64,000 nt of DNA, from NCBI GenBank assembly GCA_017416765.1, contig JAFQBE010000013.1, forward strand, positions 62,001 through 126,000. The letters run 5' to 3'. The translations under genes and the position numbers were made by a program. Below the pieces are notes generated by a model that worked only from the letters and a program-made list of their open reading frames with translations, did no database searches and was not told where the DNA came from. The DNA comes from Clostridia bacterium. GTDB lineage: Bacteria > Bacillota > Clostridia > Oscillospirales > Acutalibacteraceae. Positions 43,124-50,162 of this stretch are shown here, piece after piece. Position 1 is the stretch's first letter. The number at the start of each line of letters is the position of its first letter.

Positions 43124-44566
43124 TTAATATCTGTAAAGATTCTGCTGTGCATCAGCCAAGGTAAACTGCGGATAGCGGATATTGTCGTTTACGGTAGGCT
43201 GAGTTTCTGAACCGATAAGCCAGAATACCAATTCAGCAACCTGAGAGCCGTAGCGGCAGCATACATGCGGTGCATCCTTAATAAACCATGTGTTATCGGG
43301 GAAAAGACAGGTTGATGCGTCAATAACTCTGTCGGGTGAAAGCTTTGCAGGGTCGGCAGCAACATAATCGTCACCGAGTGTTTTACCAAAGGGAGCAACG
43401 GTTGCACCCGCGGACATAAGCTCCGTTTCAAGCACCTGGTCGCTGTTGACATATGAGCGCTCAAATGCGGGAATTGCAGGCTTGTTGTATGAAGCTATAA
43501 GCGAAATCTTAACACCGTCTGCCTGCATACCGCGCAGGAAATCGTCACGCTTCAGGCGATAGTTCTGGTATCTGTCCATCTTTTCGATAAGCTTTGCATA
43601 CTTTGCTGTTTCGTTACCGAAAATTGTAACCTTTGCGGCTTCGTAATCTTCGGTCTGCTGCATACCCCAGAGTCCCGGCCATGTGCCGAAGGTTTCACGC
43701 ATAACCTGAGCATAGATTTCTTCTTTATAATCCTCTGCAAGGTTGTTTGCAAAAGAAAGCAGAGAATCTGTAATACCCATCATGTCAAGCATAGTCCACA
43801 GCCAGCCCATATCGGAAAGAGTTGTGTTAAGGAAATTGTAAAGTATCTCCTTATCAAAGCCAACCTTACCTGCATACGGGTCAGATGAACAGTATGAGCC
43901 GTAAATTGCAGAAGATAGGAACAGGCAGCTGTCAACCTTTTCGTAGCCGAACGCATCAAAATAAGCCTGAGTCATTACACCGCCTAGGCTGCAGCAGATA
44001 ATATCAACCTTATCTGCCTTATGCTCTTTAAGTGCAAGATTTACGCGGTCGTTAATCTTCTTGGCGGTTTCATACGGGTCAAGCCGCCAGTCGTAGGTTA
44101 CATAGTAAACCTTATCTGCGCCGTAAATGTCACAGGCTGTAGCAACCACACCGGGTTCACTGTCAGTACCTTCCGAACGGTAGCTTGCAACTTCTTCGGG
44201 GTAGTTGCTCATAGCCTTCGGGAATTCTTTAACAGTAATTTTTTCAATTGTGTTACCGTTTGCATCGCAGGCAAGGGGAGCAAAAATGCCGCCGACTATG
44301 TCGATTACACCGTCAACCAGACCGTCCATACCGCCGAACAAACCCATAAACAAAGCCTTGAACACACCGAGAACTATAAGACCTGCTTCAACGGAAAGTG
44401 CGGGTCTTTCGTTTTCTGTGCCCTGGTCAATAATAAGACCGCCAAAATCCATACCGCGGACTATAACTACGGGAACAACCTTGCTGTCTGCTTCAGCGGC
44501 AACAACGCCAAATGTGCAGGAAAACAGCACAACCGCCGCAAGCAGCATCGCAATAAATTTTTTCAT
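43124..44566 (-). CDS. Secreted LCAT-like alpha/beta hydrolase, third copy
   Basis: A 480-residue protein from the ATG at 44566, which has GGAGG nine bases upstream; an in-frame ATG further up lacks this. The signal peptide covers about residues 1-24 (ending VVAAEA). YDWR at 158-161 and VDIICCSLGGVMT with Ser193 as predicted nucleophile match the other two LCAT-like proteins; the elbow is C-x-S-x-G. Shorter and more diverged than the pair at 17409-20911, but it shares RYPQF, the DNTWF segment and the DASTCLFP block near the end. It is transcribed alone, between two terminators or promoters. Confidence 0.72.
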   Translation of the reverse strand: MKKFIAMLLAAVVLFSCTFGVVAAEADSKVVPVVIVRGMDFGGLIIDQGTENERPALSVEAGLIVLGVFKALFMGLFGGMDGLVDGVIDIVGGIFAPLACDANGNTIEKITVKEFPKAMSNYPEEVASYRSEGTDSEPGVVATACDIYGADKVYYVTYDWRLDPYETAKKINDRVNLALKEHKADKVDIICCSLGGVMTQAYFDAFGYEKVDSCLFLSSAIYGSYCSSDPYAGKVGFDKEILYNFLNTTLSDMGWLWTMLDMMGITDSLLSFANNLAEDYKEEIYAQVMRETFGTWPGLWGMQQTEDYEAAKVTIFGNETAKYAKLIEKMDRYQNYRLKRDDFLRGMQADGVKISLIASYNKPAIPAFERSYVNSDQVLETELMSAGATVAPFGKTLGDDYVAADPAKLSPDRVIDASTCLFPDNTWFIKDAPHVCCRYGSQVAELVFWLIGSETQPTVNDNIRYPQFTLADAQQNLYRY

Positions 44567-44669
44567 AACACTGTACCTCCGTGTATGTGATAAAAAAATT
44601 ATACTATTTTTTGTCATTTTAATCAATGCCGTATTTCTAAAATATAAATAAAAAAATTATAAAATACAC

Positions 44670-44698
44670 TTGACAAAACGGATTTACTGATATATAAT
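44670..44698 (+). promoter_or_regulatory. Consensus promoter of the tRNA-Gly gene
   Basis: Perfect TTGACA (44670-44675) and TATAAT (44693-44698) with a 17-base spacer, ending 16 bases before the tRNA. Confidence 0.85.
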
Positions 44699-44714
44699 TG
44701 CAAATGTTGTTTGT

Positions 44715-44790
44715 GCGGATGTAGCTCATCTGGTAGAGCGCCACCTTGCCAAGGTGGAGGTAGCGAGTTCGAGCCTCGTCATCCGCTCCA
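44715..44790 (+). tRNA. tRNA-Gly (anticodon GCC)
   Basis: A 76-base cloverleaf. The acceptor arms GCGGATG and CATCCGC pair fully; the D arm is GCTC...GAGC; the anticodon arm CCACCTTGCCAAGGTGG holds GCC in its seven-base loop; the T arm contains GTTCGAGCC. The CCA end is encoded. It is transcribed alone from a consensus promoter and ends in a strong terminator. Confidence 0.96.
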
Positions 44791-44792
44791 AC

Positions 44793-44829
44793 AAAAAAGG
44801 AACTTTTGGTAAACAAAAGTTCCTTTTTT
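44793..44829 (+). terminator. Terminator of the tRNA-Gly transcript
   Basis: A stem of 16 base pairs, AAAAAAGGAACTTTTG with CAAAAGTTCCTTTTTT, starting two bases after the CCA end of the tRNA. Confidence 0.9.
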
Positions 44830-44835
44830 GTTTAT

Positions 44836-45022
44836 CCAAGCCGCAGGCTTGGCATATCATCGCCGCGCAAAGCACGGCGTATATCATCAAGGGCGGTACT
44901 CCGCCCTTGTATCTCATCACGCACCAGCGTGCATCTTCCTGCAGCTTGATGAGATGCAACACTTCGTGTTGATAAGATTCAATTCCTTCGCAATTGATGA
45001 TATACAAGGCTTCGCCTTGATT
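44836..45022. repeat. Array of six or more short GC-rich hairpins
   Basis: A run of small palindromes: CCAAGCC-GCA-GGCTTGG (44836-44852), CGCCGCGC-AAA-GCACGGCG, AAGGGCGG-TACT-CCGCCCTT, an ACGC/GCGT stem, CAACAC-TTC-GTGTTG, CAATT...AATTG and CAAGGC-TTC-GCCTTG. They are joined by short links of the form TATCATC, TCTCATC or their complement GATGAT. Stem sequences differ but loops and links recur, so this is a patterned element, not random. There is no ORF. It fills the gap between the tRNA terminator and the TPP riboswitch promoter. Confidence 0.7.
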
Positions 45023-45066
45023 CATTTACAAAAGCGTCGTATAATACAGAAAGATAAATTCCCGTC

Positions 45067-45095
45067 TTGACAAAGCTTTCGCTTCGCTATATAAT
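45067..45095 (+). promoter_or_regulatory. Consensus promoter of the TPP riboswitch / thiT transcript
   Basis: TTGACA (45067-45072) and TATAAT (45090-45095), spacer 17 bases, about 24 bases before the riboswitch. Confidence 0.85.
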
Positions 45096-45118
45096 CATCT
45101 CAACAATTGAAAAAGCCA

Positions 45119-45206
45119 ATAGGGGTGCTGATGTTATCGGCTGAGAGTCGGGCTTGTGAGCCCGTTACCCTTGAACCTGATCCGGGTAATGCCGGCGTAG
45201 GAATTT
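45119..45206 (+). ncRNA. TPP (THI-box) riboswitch
   Basis: All sequence blocks of the TPP aptamer appear in order: AGGGGTGC at the start, GGCTGAGAG, the variable P3a stem, then TACCCTTGAACCTGATCCGG and GTAATGCCGGCGTAGGAA. It binds thiamine pyrophosphate. A terminator hairpin at 45227-45259 follows, so TPP binding is expected to stop transcription of the downstream thiT gene. Confidence 0.95.
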
Positions 45207-45226
45207 TAAAAGTTGCAAAATTTATT

Positions 45227-45259
45227 CGCCAACAGGAAAAATTCCTCTTGGCGTTTTTT
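45227..45259 (+). terminator. Riboswitch expression-platform terminator
   Basis: CGCCAACAGGAA pairs with TTCCTCTTGGCG around AAA, with one bulge, followed by TTTTTT. It lies between the TPP aptamer and thiT and has the form of an intrinsic terminator controlled by the aptamer. Confidence 0.85.
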
Positions 45260-45289
45260 GTTGCAAACTTTTTAAAAGGACGTGTTTTT

Positions 45290-45943
45290 ATGTCAACCAC
45301 ACTTACACGAACAGAAAAAACAAAGCGTCTGACCCTGAGCGGTGTACTTATTGCGCTTGGTACAGTGCTTTCCTTGCTGATAGTTTTCAAATGGCCGTGG
45401 GGCGGCAGTATAACCGTTTGCTCAATGCTTCCCTTAGCAGTACTCGGCTACACCTACGGGGTTAAATGGGGGCTTTTATGCGGCTTTGTTTACGGAGTGC
45501 TTCAGGCATTGCTGGGCGCAACAATGAGTCAGGCTTTTGCAGGCATGAACGCAGGCAGCACCGTTGCCATACTCTGCCTTGATTATTTTCTTGCCTTTTC
45601 CGTAATCGGTCTTGCAGGTATGTTCAAGGGTAAAATCAAAAGCCATACTGTTGCCCTTGTGCTTGGCACGGTTGTTGCCGTGCTTGCACGATACCTTGTT
45701 CACACTGTTTCGGGTTATATATTCTATGCCTCATATGCCGATTGGTTTTTCGGCGAAGCTTTTGTAAACAATTTTTCAGCCGCCATTGTCGAAATCTGCC
45801 CCCCGAAAATGCTCGGACTGGTGTATTCAATAATCTACAACGGCTGCTACATGATACCCGAAGTATTCATAACCGCAATTCCTGCGGCAATTCTTTTTAC
45901 CGCTGTACCGCCCATAAGGCGCGAAATGATAAAAACAAGATAA
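45290..45943 (+). CDS. thiT: Thiamine ECF transporter substrate-binding subunit ThiT
   Basis: A 217-residue membrane protein from the ATG at 45290 (AAAAGGACG upstream), with about six spans, the usual size of ThiT. Segments MLPLAVLGYTYGVKWGLLCG and YLVHTVSGYIFYASYA match this family, the latter lining the thiamine site. It binds thiamine and works with the shared ECF module (EcfA, EcfA', EcfT), which is not in this window. Control by the TPP riboswitch and terminator directly upstream confirms the vitamin specificity. Longer readings to the left run through the riboswitch and are discarded. Confidence 0.95.
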   Translation: MSTTLTRTEKTKRLTLSGVLIALGTVLSLLIVFKWPWGGSITVCSMLPLAVLGYTYGVKWGLLCGFVYGVLQALLGATMSQAFAGMNAGSTVAILCLDYFLAFSVIGLAGMFKGKIKSHTVALVLGTVVAVLARYLVHTVSGYIFYASYADWFFGEAFVNNFSAAIVEICPPKMLGLVYSIIYNGCYMIPEVFITAIPAAILFTAVPPIRREMIKTR

Positions 45944-45949
45944 AAAAGA

Positions 45950-45978
45950 TAGACAAATATAATTTATTGTGGTATACT
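45950..45978 (+). promoter_or_regulatory. Promoter of the unknown 307-residue gene
   Basis: TAGACA (45950-45955) and TATACT (45973-45978), 17 bases apart, starting just after the thiT stop. Confidence 0.6.
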
Positions 45979-46013
45979 TTAAAGAGTATATGCTATACGG
46001 AAGGAGCGCAACG

Positions 46014-46055
46014 GTGTTAAACCGTATGCAACCAATAAATTATGTCAGCAATTAA
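46014..46055 (+). CDS. Possible 13-residue leader peptide overlapping the next gene
   Basis: A GTG at 46014 follows a good ribosome site (GGAAGGAG at 45999-46006) by seven bases. Translated, it gives MLNRMQPINYVSN and stops at 46053-46055, inside the next gene in another frame. The main ATG at 46042 has no ribosome site of its own at normal distance. The short frame may therefore serve translational coupling. It may equally be chance. Confidence 0.3.
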   Translation: MLNRMQPINYVSN

Positions 46056-46965
46056 AGAAGCTCTTGCAACAATTCACACATCGGTCGAGCTTTCCATGAA
46101 GGAAGCAGGCATGAAGCCCGTTATACCTGAAGGAATTGAAAAAGATGAAGCACCCATTGCTTCGGGTGCAAACGGTGTGGGTCATGTTATAGAATACCGC
46201 GGTGAAAATGCAGCGGCAAAAATCGAGCATTTCGATACAAAGCTCAACTTCTCCCTTTCCGAAGAAAAGGATGAAGACGGAAACTTTATTAATTTTGACC
46301 TTGTTTCCGTTTCTCTGCTCGATGCAGATAATTACGACCGCAGCGATATCAGCTACATCAGCGGCGAAATTTCCGACACAATAATGGCTAAATACTGCAA
46401 GCCCGACCCTGCTACGCAAAAAGTAAAGGCTCCCAAAACGGTATCCAAGGCTGCAGCAAGAAGCGGTTCTGTATACTACGATGCAAACACACTTGCAAAC
46501 CGTCTTACAGCTTCGCTCTACCCCGAATACAGGGCAGAATACAACGCGAACATCAACCGTTACGGTGAATTCCTTCCCGAAGAATTCTTCTCACGCGGCT
46601 GTTCAGATGCAATTATTGCAACCATTAAGCAGAATGACCCCGCAAAGATGAAAAAGCTGTTCACTCTGCTCAACGAAATATATCTTGATGCAACCAATGA
46701 AACGCAGAGCCTTATTGTTGTTTCAATCCTCGGCAAGATGGATAACGACCAGACTCTGCTTGCCAACTGTGTTGACTATATGTGCGACGATTTGCTCAAG
46801 CCCGTAATTCAGGTTAACAAAATCCTCGGTGGTTCATCAGGTAAATCACTTAAAGAAAAGCTGGCAAATCCCCCCGCATATAAGCCAAAGAAGCAGAAGC
46901 GTCCCGGAATGATGGAGCGCATGATGAACGCTTCCGCACAGCAGCAAAACAATACAAGAAAATAA
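46042..46965 (+). CDS. Unknown 307-residue cytoplasmic protein
   Basis: No signal peptide or membrane span. The N-terminal 120 residues are rich in charged residues with beta character (GHVIEYRGENAAAKIEHFDT). The middle is helical (YDANTLANRLTASLYPEYRA, then KMKKLFTLLNEIYLDATNE), and the C terminus is a basic tail (PKKQKRPGMMERMM). I do not recognise a family, and I do not see catalytic motifs. Codon use is like the surrounding genes, so it looks native. It has its own promoter, is separated from thiT by about 100 bases, and is followed by an IS200-like element. The ribosome site is oddly far from the ATG. Confidence 0.65.
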   Translation: MSAIKEALATIHTSVELSMKEAGMKPVIPEGIEKDEAPIASGANGVGHVIEYRGENAAAKIEHFDTKLNFSLSEEKDEDGNFINFDLVSVSLLDADNYDRSDISYISGEISDTIMAKYCKPDPATQKVKAPKTVSKAAARSGSVYYDANTLANRLTASLYPEYRAEYNANINRYGEFLPEEFFSRGCSDAIIATIKQNDPAKMKKLFTLLNEIYLDATNETQSLIVVSILGKMDNDQTLLANCVDYMCDDLLKPVIQVNKILGGSSGKSLKEKLANPPAYKPKKQKRPGMMERMMNASAQQQNNTRK

Positions 46966-46971
46966 ATCATA

Positions 46972-47742
46972 ACCACCAGTTAAACTGGTGGTTTGCACAG
47001 GCCCTATAAGGGCCGCCTACTGGCCTGCCGACTAAAAGTCGGCACTGAAGTTTGACACCGCATTACTATCTCAAGCAGCCGCTCTCGTGCGGCTGTTTAT
47101 TTTTGCTTAGTTATTCTTGTCACCCGTGAACGGGTCTATGTACTCTTTGAGTGATATTTGGTCATTTGCAAAATCTTCTTCTAATTGATTTTTTATATAC
47201 TTTTCTATCACTTTCTTATTTCGACCGACTGTATCTACATAGTACCCTCTACACCAAAAGTGTCGGTTTCCGTACTTGTATTTCAAATTTGCATGTCGGT
47301 CGAAAATCATTAGTGTACTTTTACCCTTGAGATATCCCATGAATTGTGCTACACTTAAGTACGGTGGTATTGATACTAAAAGGTGTACATGGTCTTTACA
47401 TGCTTCTGCCTCTATGATTTCTACTCCTTTTTGTTCGCACAATTTTCTTATTATCTCTCCGATATCTTTTTTCAGTTTTCCATATATTTCTTTTCTCCTA
47501 TATTTCGGTGCAAATACTATATGGTACTGACATCTGTATGTTGAGTGTGATAATGTTTTTATTTCGTTGTTTCCATCTTTTTTTATCATGTTTTTAACCT
47601 CCTGTATTTTAGTAATGCGGCTGCCAAACCACTTCTATTATACTCGGAGGTTATTTCTTTTCTCTACGTTTTTGTGGCTTGCCTTTGCTCGCCACTCTTT
47701 ATTTTTACTAAAGCTTTTTTATTCCCCCGGTAGAACCGGGGG
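46972..47742 (-). mobile_element. IS200-like insertion sequence (IS200/IS605 family, tnpA only)
   Basis: A TnpA gene flanked by strong imperfect hairpins, with no terminal inverted repeats, as in this family. At the left are AACCACCAG-TTAAA-CTGGTGGTT (46972-46995), GGCCCT-ATAA-GGGCC, GCCGACT-AAA-AGTCGGC and AGCCGC...GCGGCT. At the right is CCCCCGGT-AGA-ACCGGGGG (47724-47742). There is no TnpB. Exact ends and target site are not fixed; the first hairpin might instead be the terminator of the upstream gene. Confidence 0.65.
47107..47589 (-). CDS. tnpA: IS200-type Y1 transposase TnpA
   Basis: A 160-residue HUH transposase. HVH at residues 67-69 in CKDHVHLLVSIPP is the metal-binding motif, and the catalytic Tyr is likely Tyr131 in KVIEKYIKNQ. 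YRCQYHIVFAPKYRRK at the start is typical of the family. It cuts and rejoins single-stranded DNA during excision and insertion (peel-and-paste). All key residues are present, so the gene is likely active. AGGAGG lies upstream of the ATG. Confidence 0.95.
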   Translation of the reverse strand: MIKKDGNNEIKTLSHSTYRCQYHIVFAPKYRRKEIYGKLKKDIGEIIRKLCEQKGVEIIEAEACKDHVHLLVSIPPYLSVAQFMGYLKGKSTLMIFDRHANLKYKYGNRHFWCRGYYVDTVGRNKKVIEKYIKNQLEEDFANDQISLKEYIDPFTGDKNN

Positions 47743-47771
47743 TTTTTTCTTTGCTGAAGAAACAAAAACAA

Positions 47772-47806
47772 GCCGTAAACTTCATTGAAAAGTTTACGGC
47801 TTTTAT
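47772..47806 (-). terminator. Terminator after the cyclophilin lipoprotein gene
   Basis: GCCGTAAACTT pairs with AAGTTTACGGC around TTCAATG; on the minus strand it is followed by TTGTTTTTGTTT. It starts just after the stop codon of the cyclophilin gene. Confidence 0.8.
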
Positions 47807-47808
47807 CT

Positions 47809-48468
47809 TTACTCAACAACAGTTGCTGAAGCAATTTCAATATCTACAGTAGGCGTAGCAGGTTTTGAGTCAAATGAATTATAGGTTCTCGGAACATCAA
47901 GGAAGGAATCAACAACCTCCATGCCTTCAATTACTTTACCGAAGGCGGCATAATTGCCGTCGAGCGAGCTTGAATAAGTGTCCGAATAACATATAAAGAA
48001 CTGGCTGCTTGCTGAATTTGGATCGTTGGTGCGTGCCATTGAAACAACACCGCGTTCGTGGTTATCCGCAAGGGGATTATTCACACCGTTTGCGGCAAAT
48101 TCGCCCTTGATTGCGGCGGCAGATTCGCCCTTTGGCGCACCGCCCTGAGCCATGAAATCGTCCACAACTCTGTGGAAAATCAAGCCGTCATAAAAGCCTT
48201 GTTCAACAAGCATTACGAAGTTTGCGGCTGTAATGGGAGCATATTCGGGATATACTTCTATAACAAAGCTGCCCATGCTTTTGCCGTCACATTCCATTTC
48301 AAACTTAACCTTTGTGTTTTCCATCGGCTCACCTGTTACAACAACTTCCGGTCCGTCTTCACCGCCGATAATGCCTATATCCGTATTATCGCAGGCTGAA
48401 AACATTACGCAGGTAAGTGCAACGCAAAGCACCGCACAGAAAATTTTAAAAATAATACTTTTTTTCAT
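47809..48468 (-). CDS. Lipoprotein peptidyl-prolyl cis-trans isomerase (cyclophilin)
   Basis: A 219-residue protein. The signal ends in FSAC, so Cys26 is lipidated. Next to it is the segment TDIGIIGGEDGP (residues 29-40), which copies a motif of the decarboxylase beta subunit. The cyclophilin domain follows: GSFVIEVYPEYAPITAANFV, FHRVVDDFMAQGG, NGVNNPLADNHERGVVSMAR and SQFFIC with the catalytic Arg, Phe and Gln region. It accelerates proline isomerisation in exported proteins. The Trp normally responsible for cyclosporin binding is not obvious, as is usual in bacterial forms. Confidence 0.92.
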   Translation of the reverse strand: MKKSIIFKIFCAVLCVALTCVMFSACDNTDIGIIGGEDGPEVVVTGEPMENTKVKFEMECDGKSMGSFVIEVYPEYAPITAANFVMLVEQGFYDGLIFHRVVDDFMAQGGAPKGESAAAIKGEFAANGVNNPLADNHERGVVSMARTNDPNSASSQFFICYSDTYSSSLDGNYAAFGKVIEGMEVVDSFLDVPRTYNSFDSKPATPTVDIEIASATVVE

Positions 48469-48608
48469 CTTTTGTCACCTTTTCACAATATTTATTTGCT
48501 TTAATAATTATAACACAACCTGCATATATTTTCAATCGCCGTTTTTTGCTTGACGGCAATAAATATTCGGTATAAAATAAAACCATTCGGTACAAAGGAG
48601 TAAACCTG

Positions 48609-49295
48609 ATGTCACACCTTATTGATGTTAAAGACGTATATAAAATTTACAACCCCGGTGAAAACGAAGTTCATGCGCTTGACGGGGTAAGCCTTACGAT
48701 TGACCGCGGTGAATTCGTTGCGATTATAGGCCAGTCAGGTTCGGGCAAATCAACGCTGATGAATATGCTCGGTCTTCTCGATATCTGTACAAGCGGCAGC
48801 TACCTGCTTGACGGAATTGATGTTTCCACAATGAGCGATGATGAACTCAGCGAAATCCGCAACAAGGAAATCGGTTTCATTTTCCAGGGCTTCAACCTTA
48901 TACCCAGCCTTACCGCGCAGGCAAATGTTGAGCTGCCCCTTGTATACCGCGGTGTAAAAAAAGACAAGCGCAACGAATTGAGCAAAGCCGCCCTTGCAAG
49001 GGTAGGGCTTGAAAACCGTATGCATCACCTGCCCAACCAGATGTCTGGCGGTCAGCAGCAGCGCGTTGCAATTGCGCGTGCGGTAGCCGCTAAGCCGCCA
49101 GTTATCCTCGCAGACGAGCCTACAGGCAACCTCGACAGCCGTTCGGGTAAAGAGGTTATGCGTATTCTTCACGAGCTTCATGAAGAGGGCAGAACCGTTA
49201 TTTTAATCACACATGATAACGGCATTGCCGCCGAAGCTCAACGCGTAATCCGAATTCAGGACGGCAAGATAGTAGAAGATTATAAAAATGAGTAA
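48609..49295 (+). CDS. ABC transporter ATPase, MacB/LolD-like
   Basis: A 228-residue ABC ATPase of the LolD/MacB/FtsE-like branch. Walker A is [13 protein letters not shown], the Q-loop is [19 protein letters not shown], the signature is [15 protein letters not shown] and Walker B is [12 protein letters not shown]. This branch pairs with FtsX-type permeases in antimicrobial-peptide efflux, lipoprotein sorting or signalling. No permease gene follows; a palindromic element and a methyltransferase on the other strand come next. It is therefore an orphan ATPase here, or its partner lies elsewhere. A promoter is likely in the 140 bases before it (TTGACG at about 48550), but I could not pair a -10 firmly. 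Confidence 0.88.
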   Translation: MSHLIDVKDVYKIYNPGENEVHALDGVSLTIDRGEFVAIIGQSGSGKSTLMNMLGLLDICTSGSYLLDGIDVSTMSDDELSEIRNKEIGFIFQGFNLIPSLTAQANVELPLVYRGVKKDKRNELSKAALARVGLENRMHHLPNQMSGGQQQRVAIARAVAAKPPVILADEPTGNLDSRSGKEVMRILHELHEEGRTVILITHDNGIAAEAQRVIRIQDGKIVEDYKNE

Positions 49296-49304
49296 TTTTG
49301 TGTG

Positions 49305-49485
49305 AAAAATTACAGTTTGTTTAAGTGCAGAGTGCAGAGTTCAGAACGCAGAACGGTGGGAGGGCTTCGCCCTCACCCATTATAATAATCGCTTTAAATC
49401 AACCTTTTATAAATCGGAGCGAAGCGACCCTTCGTTCTGCACTCTGCGTTCTGCATTCTGCACTCATTGCTAAACTGCAATTTTT
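49305..49485. repeat. Palindromic MITE-like element, copy B
   Basis: About 181 bases. Ends: AAAAATTACAGTTT at the left and the complement of AAAAATTGCAGTTTAGC at the right. Inside is an inverted pair built of 7-base units around GTGCAGA (GTGCAGAGTGCAGAG... on the left and its complement on the right), then a central hairpin GGTGGGAGGGC-TTC-GCCCTCACC followed by CATTATA. The outer end and the central hairpin plus CATTATA match copy A at 32713-32904, but the inner repeats differ in sequence. It ends 9 bases from the stop of a methyltransferase gene. No ORF. Confidence 0.6.
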
Positions 49486-49494
49486 CCTGCTATC

Positions 49495-50103
49495 TTATCT
49501 CTTCCTTACAACCAATTTATTAGATGCATGTTTATGCAGCGGTACACCCGGGTGCTCTTCTTCAAATTCATATGATAAATACTGTAGCACTTCCCAATCT
49601 TGATAAAGTTCTTTTATCTCTCCGTCTTTCGCCATACCAACAGCAAAAGGTGCAATATCGGGTGACGGTTCAACATTATCGTTAAACAACTGTATAATGT
49701 GAATACCGCCGGGTTTTGTGTTTTCTTTAGCCTTTATTATAAAATCTTTCCATTTTTCCTTTTCAACAAAATGAAACACACCGAAAGACAAAACCAAATC
49801 ATACTGTTTTTTAAACTCAAATTCATCAAGAGATTGAACCCCTGCGTTTATTTCAATATTATGCTTTTTACATAGCCTTTTTACTTTTTCAATTGCTGTT
49901 TCGGATATATCAAAAGCATCTATATCATTAAAGCCCTGTTTAACAAGGTAGATTGAGTTTTTTCCGTCACCGCAGCCGACATCAAGAACCGAACCCGATT
50001 TATTAAACTCATTTTTAAATTCTACTATCGTTTTATTGGGTTCCGAACCGAATAAGAAAGTATTATCCTTTTTAAAAGCCTTTTCCCAAAATGGTATTTT
50101 CAT
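49495..50103 (-). CDS. Class I SAM-dependent methyltransferase
   Basis: A 202-residue methyltransferase. Motif I is SVLDVGCGDGKNSIYL, motif II includes IDAFDISETAIEKVK, and the catalytic-strand region has YDLVLSFGVFHFVE. It is similar to tellurite-resistance TehB or small-molecule methyltransferases, but the substrate cannot be deduced. The gene is AT-richer than the window around it, with more AAA and ATA codons, and has a palindromic element at its 3' end, both consistent with horizontal gain. Confidence 0.85.
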   Translation of the reverse strand: MKIPFWEKAFKKDNTFLFGSEPNKTIVEFKNEFNKSGSVLDVGCGDGKNSIYLVKQGFNDIDAFDISETAIEKVKRLCKKHNIEINAGVQSLDEFEFKKQYDLVLSFGVFHFVEKEKWKDFIIKAKENTKPGGIHIIQLFNDNVEPSPDIAPFAVGMAKDGEIKELYQDWEVLQYLSYEFEEEHPGVPLHKHASNKLVVRKR

Positions 50104-50162
50104 ATTATCCTCCGAAATTTACAGAGCATTCCCATCCTTACAAACGGGAATGCTCTTGTTTT

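Noticed and set aside
44836-45022. CRISPR array
   Set aside because: The hairpins differ in sequence, there are no identical direct repeats of 25-40 bases with equal spacers, and there are no cas genes nearby.
44726-45025. 99-codon minus-strand frame across tRNA-Gly and the hairpin array
   Set aside because: It covers a certain tRNA gene and structured DNA and ends in sequence often mis-annotated as short proteins near tRNA genes.
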